Assembly: GCF_026712205.1 (NCBI RefSeq)
Contig: NZ_JAPPUW010000006.1
Span: 124,001-188,000, forward strand
Direction: 5' to 3'
Source of the DNA: Pelomonas aquatica
GTDB taxonomy: Bacteria > Pseudomonadota > Gammaproteobacteria > Burkholderiales > Burkholderiaceae_C
DNA: 64,000 nt
Shown in pieces: positions 1-8,743 of this stretch. The notes under the pieces are model-generated. The model did no database searches. It had not been told where the DNA came from and was given only the letters and a program-made list of their open reading frames with translations. Every line of letters begins with the position of its first letter. The first letter of the stretch is position 1. The position numbers were made by a program, and so were the translations under genes.

Positions 1-1773
1 GGCCCCAGCGACACCGGCAAGTCGCACATCTGGGACTGCATGTGGTTCCTGCTCGGCGGCACGGCGCAACCTGAGCAATTCCCAAAGTCGGCGGGCTATG
101 ACTCCCTCGAGCTCGCCTTTCTCCATGGCGAGCACGAGTACCTGGTGCGCAAAGCCGTGTCGGGCGGAGGCGCACGCGTCTTCGTGCGAATGGATGACCT
201 GTGGGTCGAGGACGGCGCGCCGAACCCGCTCGAAGAGGTTGCACAGGAACTCGGCGATCTGCTCGTCAAGCTGTCCGGTGCTGAGGGGAAAAAAGTGCTC
301 CATGCACGCAGCAAGAAGGGCGCCGTCACCGGCGACGACCTGCGGCATTGGGCGTTGCTGGCGCAGCCCAGCATGATTGCCAAGGATCCGACCAAAGGCA
401 AGGGCCATGGGTCGGACAAGCGCGTCTCTTCCTATGCGCTGTTCCTGAGCGGCCTCGACGACTCCGCGGTCGAGCTGTACAAAAGTAGCGCGGTGAAGGA
501 CCAGGCCAAAGGCAAGCTGGCGGTAGCCCAAGCTGAGCTGGCGCGCGTGCAGAAGCTGATTCCGGCCGATACGGACCGTGCAGCTGCCGTCAAGGCTCTC
601 GCCCGAGTCGACGAGCGACTGGACATGTTCTCCTCGCAACTTCAGGCGCGATCCTCCGTGCTCAAAGATGTCCGCCAGCAGATCGCTGCGGAAGGAGCGG
701 CTCTTGCCGAGGCGTCAACTGAACTCGCCGGCGCCACATCGATGCGCGAGCGATTCGCGTTGCTCGACCTGAAATATTCCAGCGATCTTGCCCGGCTGGG
801 AGCGACGGACGAGGGCATTGCCTTCTTCCAGGCCTTGCCCGAGACGCCCTGCCCGCTCTGCGGCACGCCGGTGGAACAGCACGCCGATCCCGACAGCCTG
901 AAGCCCCGTGCGCCTTCGAAATATCGCCGCGCCATTGCCGCCGAGGCGGAGAAGATTCGCGACCTGCGCCGTGGATTGCAGCCGTCCCTTGCCCACCAGC
1001 AGGCACGCCTGGCGACGGCTGCCGCGGATGTGAGCCGTCTGACGGTGTCGTTGAAGACTCTTGAGGAGCAGGAAGCTCTCCTCCTGCGAACCGCCGGCGA
1101 GGAGTTCGATACCGACCCTCGCGAACTGGCTGCGTCCCATACCCGCTTTTCGTCCCTGATCGATGCCTTCGACGAGGCTAGCCGATTGCAGGGTGACATC
1201 GCGCGCCTCGAGCAGGAAACGAAGCAGAAGAGGACCGCGCTCGTGCGCAACATCGGGCAACACGGCGCCGAGGTCGGTGAGGTTGCTCGCCAGATGCTCA
1301 ACGATTGGGGCTTCACCGGCATCAAGTCGGTCTACGTTGACGCTGCGGCGTGCGATCTGATGATCGATGGGCGCCGTCGCCTGAGCTATGGCGCCGGCAA
1401 GCGGGGCATCTTCCTGTCTGCGATGTTCATCGCGCTGATGCAGCACGCATTGAAGGAAGGTCACCCCCACTTGGGCACCGTAGTGCTGGATTCGCCGCTG
1501 AAGGCTTATGCACAGAAGCAGTCGACGGACACTGACCGCGACGTCGCGATTGCGACGGTGAACGACCGCTTCTATAGCTGGTTGTCGCGTTTCGAGGGCC
1601 CTGGCCAAGTGATCGTCCTGGAAAACGAGGAAGTGGATGCCGCCATGGCCGCCGCCTTGAATGCCATCGAGTTCACCGACGATTACGCGCAAGGGCGCCA
1701 GGGGTTCTACCCTCCCCGGCCCACGATCGCGGCAGCCCCGCCCCCTCCTGCGCCGCTCGACGATCTCGCTTAG
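1..1773 (+). CDS. ABC-3C-type SMC/Rad50-like ATPase, 5' end outside window
   Basis: The reading frame is open at base 1, where it already encodes the Walker A loop (GPSDTGKS). Comparison with the full-length paralogue at 52146-54002 indicates that only about 30 N-terminal residues are missing. The protein has a P-loop, two long charged helical arms, a CPLCGTP zinc-hook-like CxxC between them, and a C-terminal ATPase half with a VVLDSPL Walker B region. This architecture fits Rad50/RecN-like ATPases, and the arrangement around the paralogue (nuclease, middle component, ATPase) identifies it as the ATPase of an ABC three-component system. Here any nuclease and middle component would lie left of the window. 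It converges on the ZIP gene. An internal ATG at 40 is not a credible start because it would delete the P-loop. Confidence 0.85.
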   Translation, partial: GPSDTGKSHIWDCMWFLLGGTAQPEQFPKSAGYDSLELAFLHGEHEYLVRKAVSGGGARVFVRMDDLWVEDGAPNPLEEVAQELGDLLVKLSGAEGKKVLHARSKKGAVTGDDLRHWALLAQPSMIAKDPTKGKGHGSDKRVSSYALFLSGLDDSAVELYKSSAVKDQAKGKLAVAQAELARVQKLIPADTDRAAAVKALARVDERLDMFSSQLQARSSVLKDVRQQIAAEGAALAEASTELAGATSMRERFALLDLKYSSDLARLGATDEGIAFFQALPETPCPLCGTPVEQHADPDSLKPRAPSKYRRAIAAEAEKIRDLRRGLQPSLAHQQARLATAAADVSRLTVSLKTLEEQEALLLRTAGEEFDTDPRELAASHTRFSSLIDAFDEASRLQGDIARLEQETKQKRTALVRNIGQHGAEVGEVARQMLNDWGFTGIKSVYVDAAACDLMIDGRRRLSYGAGKRGIFLSAMFIALMQHALKEGHPHLGTVVLDSPLKAYAQKQSTDTDRDVAIATVNDRFYSWLSRFEGPGQVIVLENEEVDAAMAAALNAIEFTDDYAQGRQGFYPPRPTIAAAPPPPAPLDDLA

Positions 1774-1859
1774 CTTCTGGCAGCCCGCCGTGCATGCGGA
1801 AGTGGCTACCTCGAACTGCCCCGACGCTCCTTCATTCGGCGCAGGCTACGGTCGTCAGA

Positions 1860-2597
1860 TCAGACCATCATCTCGATCATCAGGAGCGCCAGGAACCCGA
1901 CGAAGAACATGGACGTCAGAACGGGTGTTTCGTCGACCTCATGAGCCTCCGTCAACAACTCCTCCGTGACTAGATAGAGCAGCGCAGCCACACCAAAAGA
2001 CAGCACGCCGTCCAGCACGATAGGACTGGCGCTGGCCAGGAAGTAAGCCCCAATGCCTGCGCCGGCCATGAGCAGCACAGCAAAGGTGATGGTCGTGGCC
2101 AACACCAACCGACGCGCGTTTAGCCCTCGAACTGCAGCTGCGGTTGCCACGCCGAGGAATAGCACCTCGAGCGTCATCGCGATCGTGATCAGCAAGCCCT
2201 GCCGCTCCCCGGCAGCAAAGCTCACGCCAATCAACAGCCCATCCAGGGCGATATCGAGCGCTGAGGCCAGCAACAGGCTCGTGGGTAGCGCGGAAGGCGC
2301 GGTCTTCTCCTCGCGCTCCTCGAGCCGGCGCGCCAGCGCCTTGAGGAGGAGCATGGCAATCACACCCAGCGCGAAGCCACCCAGAGTCACCCACGGCAAC
2401 CGACGGTGAACGACGTCGGGAAGAAGCTCAGTTGCCAACGCTGCGAAAAGCACGCCGGCGGCAACGTGCTGAACGGCGCTCTGCACCTTCGGGCCTGGCG
2501 TGCGCACTGCCGCCACGACACCGCCCACGATCACTGCCGCCGCAGGCACTGCGGCAAACATCATCACGCCGGCAAGCGATATCGGCTGGGCGCTCAT
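1860..2597 (-). CDS. ZIP-family-like metal transporter
   Basis: The protein has about 245 residues and seven to eight hydrophobic segments. Two polar transmembrane patches resemble the ZIP metal path: QHVAAGVLFAALATE in an early helix and DIALDGLLIGVSF in the middle. A charged stretch (RRLEEREEK) lies in the cytoplasmic loop. I chose the ATG at 2597 because it overlaps the stop of the upstream gene by 4 bp (ATGA); a longer in-frame extension to 2639 would overlap it further. It is the last gene of the metal cluster. ZIP proteins normally import divalent cations, so its place beside exporters may reflect metal re-balancing, or the protein may have another direction or substrate. A paralogue lies at 54054-54791. 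Confidence 0.8.
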   Translation of the reverse strand: MSAQPISLAGVMMFAAVPAAAVIVGGVVAAVRTPGPKVQSAVQHVAAGVLFAALATELLPDVVHRRLPWVTLGGFALGVIAMLLLKALARRLEEREEKTAPSALPTSLLLASALDIALDGLLIGVSFAAGERQGLLITIAMTLEVLFLGVATAAAVRGLNARRLVLATTITFAVLLMAGAGIGAYFLASASPIVLDGVLSFGVAALLYLVTEELLTEAHEVDETPVLTSMFFVGFLALLMIEMMV

Positions 2598-3082
2598 GCG
2601 GACTGCTTTCGGTTCCAGGTCAGCGGCACCAGCAACCACATCAGGCCGATGAGCGTTCCGATGACGGCCGCTGCGACGTTGCCAACGGTGTGCCCCAGCA
2701 CCTCAGACAGCACGAACTGCGTCGCCAGGACCAACGCGATCGCTAAAAGTGCTGCGCCGACCAGCATCTGCCTGCTCGCCCTCGCCTTGAAATCCGCCCG
2801 CCTTCGCAAGGGCCGCATCAGCCGGTGCTGGACAGCCGGCGCCGTGAACAGCACCAGGGCCGCCACCGAGAGCATGAACGTGGCCAGGAAGACGTTCTTC
2901 TCAGCCTGGACGATGCTCTTGAATCCCGGTGCGAACGGAACGGCGATCAGGAAGGCGGACAGCAGCTGGGCGGTAGGTAGCAGTACCCGCAGCTCTCCCA
3001 ACATGTCTGTCAGGTCGCCGTCGTCATCGTCCATGGCCTGAACCGTCGGTGTCGGACGATTCTGTTGATCCTCGGGTCTCAT
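2594..3082 (-). CDS. DUF6328-like four-helix membrane protein
   Basis: This 162-residue protein has an acidic N-terminus (DDDDGDLTD), a conserved-looking LGELRVLLPTAQ segment, then about four hydrophobic helices with an HRLMRPLRRR basic loop. The ELRV...Q...AFL...P layout is what I recall for DUF6328 proteins; molecular function is unknown. It starts 7 nt downstream of the P-type ATPase stop and ends in a 4-bp ATGA overlap with the ZIP gene, so it is translated as part of the metal operon. The copy at 54788-55276 keeps the same position and overlaps, which argues for a linked role in metal handling. Confidence 0.75.
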   Translation of the reverse strand: MRPEDQQNRPTPTVQAMDDDDGDLTDMLGELRVLLPTAQLLSAFLIAVPFAPGFKSIVQAEKNVFLATFMLSVAALVLFTAPAVQHRLMRPLRRRADFKARASRQMLVGAALLAIALVLATQFVLSEVLGHTVGNVAAAVIGTLIGLMWLLVPLTWNRKQSA

Positions 3083-3089
3083 GGCAGCC

Positions 3090-5795
3090 TCAGCCCTTCG
3101 CCTCGGCGGGCTTCCCAGCGTCAGCCGCCTTCGCGCTCTTGTCGAAGGGCTTGTAGGCCAGCAACCGCAATGCGTTGAACACCACGAGCAGCGTCGACCC
3201 CTCGTGGAAGATCACGGCGGTTCCGATGCTCAGGCCGAGGATGGTCGAAGGAATCAGCACCGCAACGACGCCCAGGCTCACCCACAGGTTCTGCTTGATC
3301 ACGCGACTCGTGCTGCGAGACAGGCCTACCGCGAATGGAAGCTGCGCCAGGTCGTCTGCCATCAGCGCAACGTCGGCCGTTTCCAGCGCAACGTCGGAGC
3401 CGGCTGCACCCATGGCGATGCCCACGGTCGCGTTGGCCATGGCCGGTGCATCGTTGACGCCGTCTCCCACCATCGCGACCTTCCCGTGCTCGGTCCGGAG
3501 CTTCTTGATCTCCTCAACCTTCTGCTCTGGCATCAGGTCGCCCCGAGCCTCGGTCAGACCGACCGTCTGGGCTACTGCTTCGGCCACCTTCTGGTTGTCA
3601 CCAGAGATCATGATCAAGCGCTCGATGCCCAGCTTGCGCAGCTCGGCCATGACCTCTCCCGCCACGGGCCGCGGCGTGTCCATCACTCCGATCACGCCCA
3701 GGAACTGGCTGCCCTTGCGAACGATCATGGTGGTCCGCCCGTCGGCCACGAGCTTCTTGTTCGCCTCGTCGACATCCGTGGGTACGTTGGAGTCGGGCAG
3801 CTCGGTGAACAACACCGGCTTACCGATGTGCACGGTCTCGCCGCTGAGCTGCGCCTGCACACCCCGTCCCGTGATGCTCTTGACCTCAGACGCCTGCAGC
3901 AAGTTGGCCTTGTCTCCCAGACGCTCCTTGGCACCCGTCACGATGGCGGCCGCGAGCGGGTGGTCGCTGTGCTCTTCCACCGCAAGCGCCACTGCCAGCA
4001 ATTCCTCCTCAGGCACCCCCTGCGCAGGCACGACGTCGGTCAGCTTCGGCTTGCCCTCGGTCAGGGTGCCGGTCTTGTCGAAGGCGATGGACGTCAGCGT
4101 GCCCAGGTTCTCCAGCGGGCCGCCACCCTTGACCAGCACACCGCCGCGTGCCGCGCGCGCCACGCCGCTCAAAACGGCGCTGGGCACGGAGATCGCCAAA
4201 GCGCAGGGGCTTGCAGCCACCAGCACGGCCATTGCCCGATAGAACGTCTGCGAGAACGGCTCGTCGATGACGAAGCCTGCGCAGAGCAACAGGCCAACCA
4301 GCAACAGCACTGATGGCACAAAGATCCGCTCGAACTTCTCGGTGAACTGCTGAGTCGGTGACCGCTGTGCCTCCGCCTCTGTCACCATCTTGATGACGCG
4401 CGCCATCGTCGATTGGTCGGACTTGCGCGCCACCATCACGTCCATTGCGCCAGCGCCATTGATCGTGCCGGCGAAGACTCGGTTCTCCGCGGCGACTCGC
4501 TCGAAGTTGCCGATGGCCGTCTTGCCGTCTTCCACAGGTCGCTTGTCGACCGGCACGCTTTCACCGGTGACCGGCGCCTGGTTGACGCTCGAAGTTCCCA
4601 CCACGACCACGCCGTCCGCGGGGAGGCGCTCGTTAGGCTTCACGACGACGACATCACCCACCTGCAGCTTGTCCAGAGCTACCACTTCGGTTCCGGAGTC
4701 GCGTCGGACTGTGGCCGTTTCCGGCGCGAGCTTGGCCAACGCCTCGATCGCGCGCCGCGCCCGTCCCATGGCGTAATGCTCCAACGAGTGACCCATGCTG
4801 AACAGGAACAGCAGCAGAGCGCCTTCAGCCCACGAACCCAGGGCGGCGGCGCCGGCCGCGGCGACAAGCATGAGGGTGTCGATCTCGAATCGCTTGGCGC
4901 GCAGGTTCTCGATCGCTTCCTTGACCGTGTAATACCCGCCGAAGAAATACGCGAGTACGTAGCACGCCGTCGGTAGCCAATCGGGTCCCGTGCCTGCGCG
5001 GCCGATCAGCCAGCCGGCCAAGAGGGCCATGCCCGACAAACTGGCAAAGATCAGCTCTGTCTTTTCACCGAACAGCCCGCCGTGTTCATGGCTGTGCTCG
5101 CCGCCCTCCCCCTCCTTGTCGTGGGAATGGCCGGCATGCCCTTTCTCATCGTGCTTGTGCGCAACCTTGCCCTTTTCCTCGCCGGCATGGTCATGGCTGG
5201 CCTTCGGGTCGTGGTCATGGTCGCTGTGGTCGTGTCCCGCGTGCTCATCGTTGGCAGCCTTGTCCGCAGATTCGCCCGGTTCTGGCGCGGCAGCGACGGG
5301 TTGGCTGGTCGTTTTGCGAACCGGGGCTTTCGATGCGCCTTTGTCGCCGTCGATCGTGATGTCAAGCGAAGTCAGACGCTGGTTCAGTTTGGCCTCGTCG
5401 ATGCGCGTCCGATCAAACTCAATGCGCACCACGCCGCCGGGCGAAACGTCCGCCTCGATGACACCCTCCAAAGCCCGGAGCTGTTCAGCGAGCCGCTGGG
5501 CAAATCGCGCGTGCATGGGCAGGTTGACCCGTCCCAGAATATGCGCGAACCGATCCGTGAGTTCGAGCCCTTCAGACTCGACCAGCTCGCGAACGCGGCC
5601 TAGCGAGATCACGTTGGGGTCGTAGTGCACGCATAACTGGGGCTTGCCCTCGGCAACGCCAGTGACGTGGGCGGCATCGATGCCAGGTCGACCGGCCAGC
5701 TTGTCCTGCAGGCGCTTCACGCAGGGATCGTCGGTGCCGTGGATGTCCGGCAGCACCAACGGGAGATCCAGCCGCAGCTTCTGGTTCTTGCTCAT
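3090..5795 (-). CDS. czcP: P1B-4-type heavy-metal ATPase (CzcP/CoaT-like) with His-rich linker
   Basis: This 901-residue cation pump carries the expected catalytic motifs: TGES actuator, DKTGTLT phosphorylation site, HSDHP nucleotide-binding motif and GDGVNDAP hinge. The membrane metal site reads SPC (ASPCALA) where CadA/ZntA have CPC, and the last helices contain HEGST followed by NALRLL. Both are signatures of the P1B-4 class (CzcP, CoaT, CtpD), which move Zn, Co or related divalent ions out of the cytosol. Residues about 1-150 look like two degenerate ferredoxin-like modules without a CxxC. They are followed by a dense His/Asp/Glu stretch (roughly 165-240) ending in HSHEHGG, a probable metal buffer. 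A 162-bp non-coding gap separates it from czcI upstream, possibly a leader or internal promoter. Paralogue: 55284-57998. Confidence 0.92.
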   Translation of the reverse strand: MSKNQKLRLDLPLVLPDIHGTDDPCVKRLQDKLAGRPGIDAAHVTGVAEGKPQLCVHYDPNVISLGRVRELVESEGLELTDRFAHILGRVNLPMHARFAQRLAEQLRALEGVIEADVSPGGVVRIEFDRTRIDEAKLNQRLTSLDITIDGDKGASKAPVRKTTSQPVAAAPEPGESADKAANDEHAGHDHSDHDHDPKASHDHAGEEKGKVAHKHDEKGHAGHSHDKEGEGGEHSHEHGGLFGEKTELIFASLSGMALLAGWLIGRAGTGPDWLPTACYVLAYFFGGYYTVKEAIENLRAKRFEIDTLMLVAAAGAAALGSWAEGALLLFLFSMGHSLEHYAMGRARRAIEALAKLAPETATVRRDSGTEVVALDKLQVGDVVVVKPNERLPADGVVVVGTSSVNQAPVTGESVPVDKRPVEDGKTAIGNFERVAAENRVFAGTINGAGAMDVMVARKSDQSTMARVIKMVTEAEAQRSPTQQFTEKFERIFVPSVLLLVGLLLCAGFVIDEPFSQTFYRAMAVLVAASPCALAISVPSAVLSGVARAARGGVLVKGGGPLENLGTLTSIAFDKTGTLTEGKPKLTDVVPAQGVPEEELLAVALAVEEHSDHPLAAAIVTGAKERLGDKANLLQASEVKSITGRGVQAQLSGETVHIGKPVLFTELPDSNVPTDVDEANKKLVADGRTTMIVRKGSQFLGVIGVMDTPRPVAGEVMAELRKLGIERLIMISGDNQKVAEAVAQTVGLTEARGDLMPEQKVEEIKKLRTEHGKVAMVGDGVNDAPAMANATVGIAMGAAGSDVALETADVALMADDLAQLPFAVGLSRSTSRVIKQNLWVSLGVVAVLIPSTILGLSIGTAVIFHEGSTLLVVFNALRLLAYKPFDKSAKAADAGKPAEAKG

Positions 5796-5957
5796 GAACG
5801 GCGTCGCTTTCTTGGAAGGCGGCGGCCAGCAGTTGGGGTGAGGTTGTGCTGGCTGCCTGCTGATCGGACTCGCTTTGGCCAGCGGCCATGGAGTCCATCG
5901 GTATCGCCGGCTGAACGTTTCCGGCGGCCTACCCGTCGCTTGCGCGCCGGGCTCAGA

Positions 5958-6320
5958 TCAAGTCAGCGATGCCCATTTGGGCCGGTCAATGGTGGGTACC
6001 AGCAACCTGGAGTGCGCTCCCCGAACGGTCGTGACCGGCTGAGCGATCTGGTCGACCCTGGGAAGAGTCTGAGCGTCCGACATCACAGTGCCGCCACTCA
6101 TGTGGCAAGCAATGCAGTCGGCGTCATCGGCGCCGCCCTGCTGGCTCTTGTCGGCCGAGGCGTCGGAGGTCTTGGCAAACTTGCCTGCGTGCTTGTGCGC
6201 GTGGTGTCCAAAATGGCTCACCTCCGTGCCCTGCTCGTGCTGACAGTATCCAGCGGCCGCCCCCCAGACGAACTGGAAAGGCAGCACTGCGAGCAAGAAG
6301 GTCAGGAGAGCTTTGCGCAC
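5958..6320 (-). CDS. czcI: CzcI-like periplasmic protein (left cluster, distal copy)
   Basis: This 120-residue secreted protein has a signal peptide with the family-typical LPFQFVWGAAAGYCQHE junction, then a His-rich patch (HFGHHAHKHAG) and a CIACHM motif. It aligns with CzcI of Cupriavidus, a small periplasmic protein encoded at the head of czc operons that is thought to modulate expression or periplasmic zinc. It lies between the small membrane protein gene and the P1B-4 ATPase. The window holds four CzcI-like genes; this one pairs with 58159-58524. Confidence 0.85.
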   Translation of the reverse strand: MRKALLTFLLAVLPFQFVWGAAAGYCQHEQGTEVSHFGHHAHKHAGKFAKTSDASADKSQQGGADDADCIACHMSGGTVMSDAQTLPRVDQIAQPVTTVRGAHSRLLVPTIDRPKWASLT

Positions 6321-6352
6321 CGAATGATCCTAGCAGTGGCCTGTGTAGGAGG

Positions 6353-6544
6353 TCACCGCTTTTGGCGTGCCCGACGGCGCTTGTCACGACGCTCCTCGCG
6401 CCGCTGTTCCTTCTTGGCGCGGTCCTGGCGAAGGAAGTAGATCAGCAGCAGCAAGGAAATGACGATGACCGCAACGGAGGTGCCGAAGATGTAGGTCGCC
6501 AACCCCGGATGCCGCTCACGCAAGTGCTCAAACAAGTTCAACAT
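6353..6544 (-). CDS. Small single-span membrane protein with very basic tail
   Basis: A 63-residue protein: a short amphipathic start (MLNLFEHLRERHPG), one transmembrane helix (about residues 17-40) and a strongly basic C-terminus rich in Arg/Lys (RREERRDKRRRARQKR). I do not recognise the family. The same gene, same length and same position occurs at 58554-58745, with conserved start, helix and tail, so it is under selection. It sits 30 nt after czcS and 32 nt before czcI, consistent with co-transcription. The positive-inside rule places the tail in the cytoplasm. Possible roles include a small regulator of the sensor kinase or of the neighbouring pump; neither is shown. Confidence 0.7.
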   Translation of the reverse strand: MLNLFEHLRERHPGLATYIFGTSVAVIVISLLLLIYFLRQDRAKKEQRREERRDKRRRARQKR

Positions 6545-6574
6545 GGCGGCCTCCTTTCCAAGGTGTGTTTAAGG

Positions 6575-7966
6575 TCATGACGGCCTCCCCGACGCGGCAG
6601 GGGCCGCCACCGCCTTCGCGTCAGACGCACCAGGGTCCTCCAGCGTGAAGCGGATGTACGTACCTTGATCCGTTGACTCCGCGATGGCGGTCCCACCGTG
6701 CATGCGTGCAATGGCTGCGACGATGGACAGTCCCAAACCGTGGTTTCGGTCGGCATTTGTTCGTGACGGATCGACGCGGTAGAACCGGTCGAACAGACGC
6801 GGCAGATGCTCGGCCGGGATGACCGGCCCCTGGTTGTGCACCCCGATCGAAACGTGCCGAGGATCGACTCGCGCAATGCGCACCTCGATCAGGGAGCCAC
6901 GGGTGGCATAGCGCGACGCATTGCTCAGCAGGTTGGACATCGCCCGCCGAACCAGGCCGGCGTCTACCGCTGCGCGTGCATCTCCACGCACCTCCACGCG
7001 CAGTTCGGCCTCTTCCAGGACGAACTCGTGAAAGTCCGCGACTTCCGCTGCGAGGTCGGCAATGCTCATTGGAAAGGATCGGCGCGCAGGTGTTCCGCGT
7101 TCAGCGCTCGATAGAAAGAGCATGTCCGCCACGATGGTCGCGATCCGTCGCAGCTCCTCAAGGTTGGAGGAGAGCGTGTCATGCAGTTCAGCCGCAGATC
7201 GAGGCCGCCTGAGGGCCACTTCGCAGCTGCCGATCAGGATTGAAAGCGGATTGTTCAGTTCGTGCGCGACGTCGGCATTGAATGCCCCCATCTGCCGGTA
7301 CGCGACTTGTAGTCGGTCCAACAGCGCATTGAACTGCAGGAGCAGCGACTGGACTTCCTCAGGCTGGCCCGCCGCATCCAGCCGCTGATCAAGGCGGCTC
7401 GCATCGAGCTCGGAGGTCCGACGCGCCAACGCATTCAGTGGCGCCAGCCCTCTCTTCACCAGTACGAAGCCTGTCGCCGAGACCGCAAAAGTCCCCAGGA
7501 TGGAGGCGGTCAGCAGCGTCCACCACAGGCGGCTCAGCAGTGATTCATCCTTACTGACGTCGTAGATGAGTTCCGCCTGCCCTGCCCCGCCCAGCTCCGT
7601 CGGTAGCTGAACCGGGAAGCTCAGCCGCTTGCTCATCGAATCAGGGCGCTTGGGATCGTCCTTCTCGAAGACAGCGGCACGGTTCTCCTGCCGAACCACC
7701 AGTGACAGATCGTCATGACCGGCCAGGAAATCACTCATCAGGTGCTTGATGCCCGGGATGTCATGGACTTCCTGCCCCTCCTTGAGAAGTCGCTGGACCG
7801 CGATCCGCTTCTTGACCAGGGTGTCGTCCTGGCGAGCGGACAGCGTGAGCGAGATCACCAGGTAGACCGCGCCGCAGACCAGGCTCAGGCCGACCATGGT
7901 TTGCAGGGCAAACTGGCGCGACAACCGCGCTCGAAGGCTCGGTGCTTGGATGCTCGACACATTCAT
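6575..7966 (-). CDS. czcS: Heavy-metal sensor histidine kinase
   Basis: The 463-residue inner-membrane sensor kinase has an N-terminal helix (about 20-40), a periplasmic sensor region of about 130 residues, a second helix (about 165-190), a HAMP segment, the HisKA box DVAHELNNPLS with the phosphorylated His, and a HATPase domain with N-box (NLLSNASRYA) and LGLSIV G-box. This is the CusS/IrlS/CzcS type that responds to periplasmic metal and phosphorylates an OmpR-type regulator. Its start overlaps the regulator stop by 4 bp. Paralogue at 58777-60168; the periplasmic regions differ only modestly, so both probably sense similar ions. Confidence 0.93.
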   Translation of the reverse strand: MNVSSIQAPSLRARLSRQFALQTMVGLSLVCGAVYLVISLTLSARQDDTLVKKRIAVQRLLKEGQEVHDIPGIKHLMSDFLAGHDDLSLVVRQENRAAVFEKDDPKRPDSMSKRLSFPVQLPTELGGAGQAELIYDVSKDESLLSRLWWTLLTASILGTFAVSATGFVLVKRGLAPLNALARRTSELDASRLDQRLDAAGQPEEVQSLLLQFNALLDRLQVAYRQMGAFNADVAHELNNPLSILIGSCEVALRRPRSAAELHDTLSSNLEELRRIATIVADMLFLSSAERGTPARRSFPMSIADLAAEVADFHEFVLEEAELRVEVRGDARAAVDAGLVRRAMSNLLSNASRYATRGSLIEVRIARVDPRHVSIGVHNQGPVIPAEHLPRLFDRFYRVDPSRTNADRNHGLGLSIVAAIARMHGGTAIAESTDQGTYIRFTLEDPGASDAKAVAAPAASGRPS

Positions 7967-8646
7967 GGCCGTTCCTCCAGCACGTACCCCACGCCGCGCA
8001 CGGTGTGGAGCAGCGGTTTCTCGAAGGGCTGGTCCAACTTCGCCCGCAAGCGACGGATTGCCACCTCGACGACGTTGGTCTCGCTGTCGAAGTTCATGTC
8101 CCAGACCTGGGCCGCAATTTCCGTACGCGAGAGCACATGGGTCTTGCGCCGCAGCAGCAAGATCAGCAGGCTGAACTCCTTGGGTGTGAGCTCCAGGCGC
8201 TGACCTGCCCGGGTCGCCTTGCGGCGCACCGTGTCGACCTCGAGATCGGCCACCTTCATGACCAGCGTTTCCGTGTCATTCCGGTGCACGCTTCCCCGAC
8301 GCAGGAGCACCTGGACGCGCGCGACCAGCTCCGAGAAGGCAAATGGCTTGATCAGGTAGTCGTCCGCCCCACTCTGCAGGCCGCGCACCCGATCCTCGAT
8401 CTGGCCGCGCGCGGTCAGCATGAGGACCGGAACCGACCGCGTATGACGCAAAGCCGAGAGGACCGCCAGCCCATCGATGCCCGGAAGCATCCAATCCAGG
8501 ATGACAAGGTCGTACTCGTTCACGGACGCCATGTGGAGTCCGTCGACGCCGGTGTGAGCTACCTCGACTTGGTAGCCCTCCTCGGTCAGTCCTTTGCGCA
8601 GGTAAGCGGCCGCCTTGACTTCGTCTTCGACGACCAGGATTTTCAT
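7963..8646 (-). CDS. czcR: OmpR-family metal response regulator
   Basis: This 227-residue regulator has a receiver domain with the acidic pocket (VVEDE), phosphoacceptor Asp51 in VILDWMLPG, a conserved Thr (LMLTARG) and Lys (LIKPFAF), followed by a winged-helix DNA-binding domain (RRLRAKLD recognition helix). I use the ATG at 8646, where the receiver domain starts (MKILVVEDE); the frame extends upstream but that part is low-complexity and not domain-like. It follows czcA after a 97-bp gap containing a strong hairpin and overlaps czcS. It most likely activates the czc genes in response to CzcS. Copy: 60165-60848. Confidence 0.93.
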   Translation of the reverse strand: MKILVVEDEVKAAAYLRKGLTEEGYQVEVAHTGVDGLHMASVNEYDLVILDWMLPGIDGLAVLSALRHTRSVPVLMLTARGQIEDRVRGLQSGADDYLIKPFAFSELVARVQVLLRRGSVHRNDTETLVMKVADLEVDTVRRKATRAGQRLELTPKEFSLLILLLRRKTHVLSRTEIAAQVWDMNFDSETNVVEVAIRRLRAKLDQPFEKPLLHTVRGVGYVLEERP

Positions 8647-8700
8647 GAGGCCCTGCGGCCTTGCGGCCGCCCTCCATGCCAGAGGCTCAGGTCCGCGAAA

Positions 8701-8720
8701 CACCGGCCTTGCGGCCGGTG
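8701..8720 (-). promoter_or_regulatory. Perfect hairpin between czcA and czcR
   Basis: CACCGGCC, a TTGC loop and GGCCGGTG form a perfect 8-bp GC-rich stem in the czcA-czcR gap. No T-run follows on the minus strand, so it is more likely an mRNA-stability or attenuation element separating pump and regulator expression than a standard terminator. A different but equally strong structure occupies the equivalent gap at 60896-60929. Confidence 0.55.
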
Positions 8721-8743
8721 CGCCGCGCAATGCGGCAGTGCGT

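Noticed and set aside
5082-5603. Hydrophobic plus-strand frame resembling a membrane protein
   Set aside because: It is the complement of the His-rich linker and N-domain of the P1B-4 ATPase; His codons read as Met/Val on the other strand.
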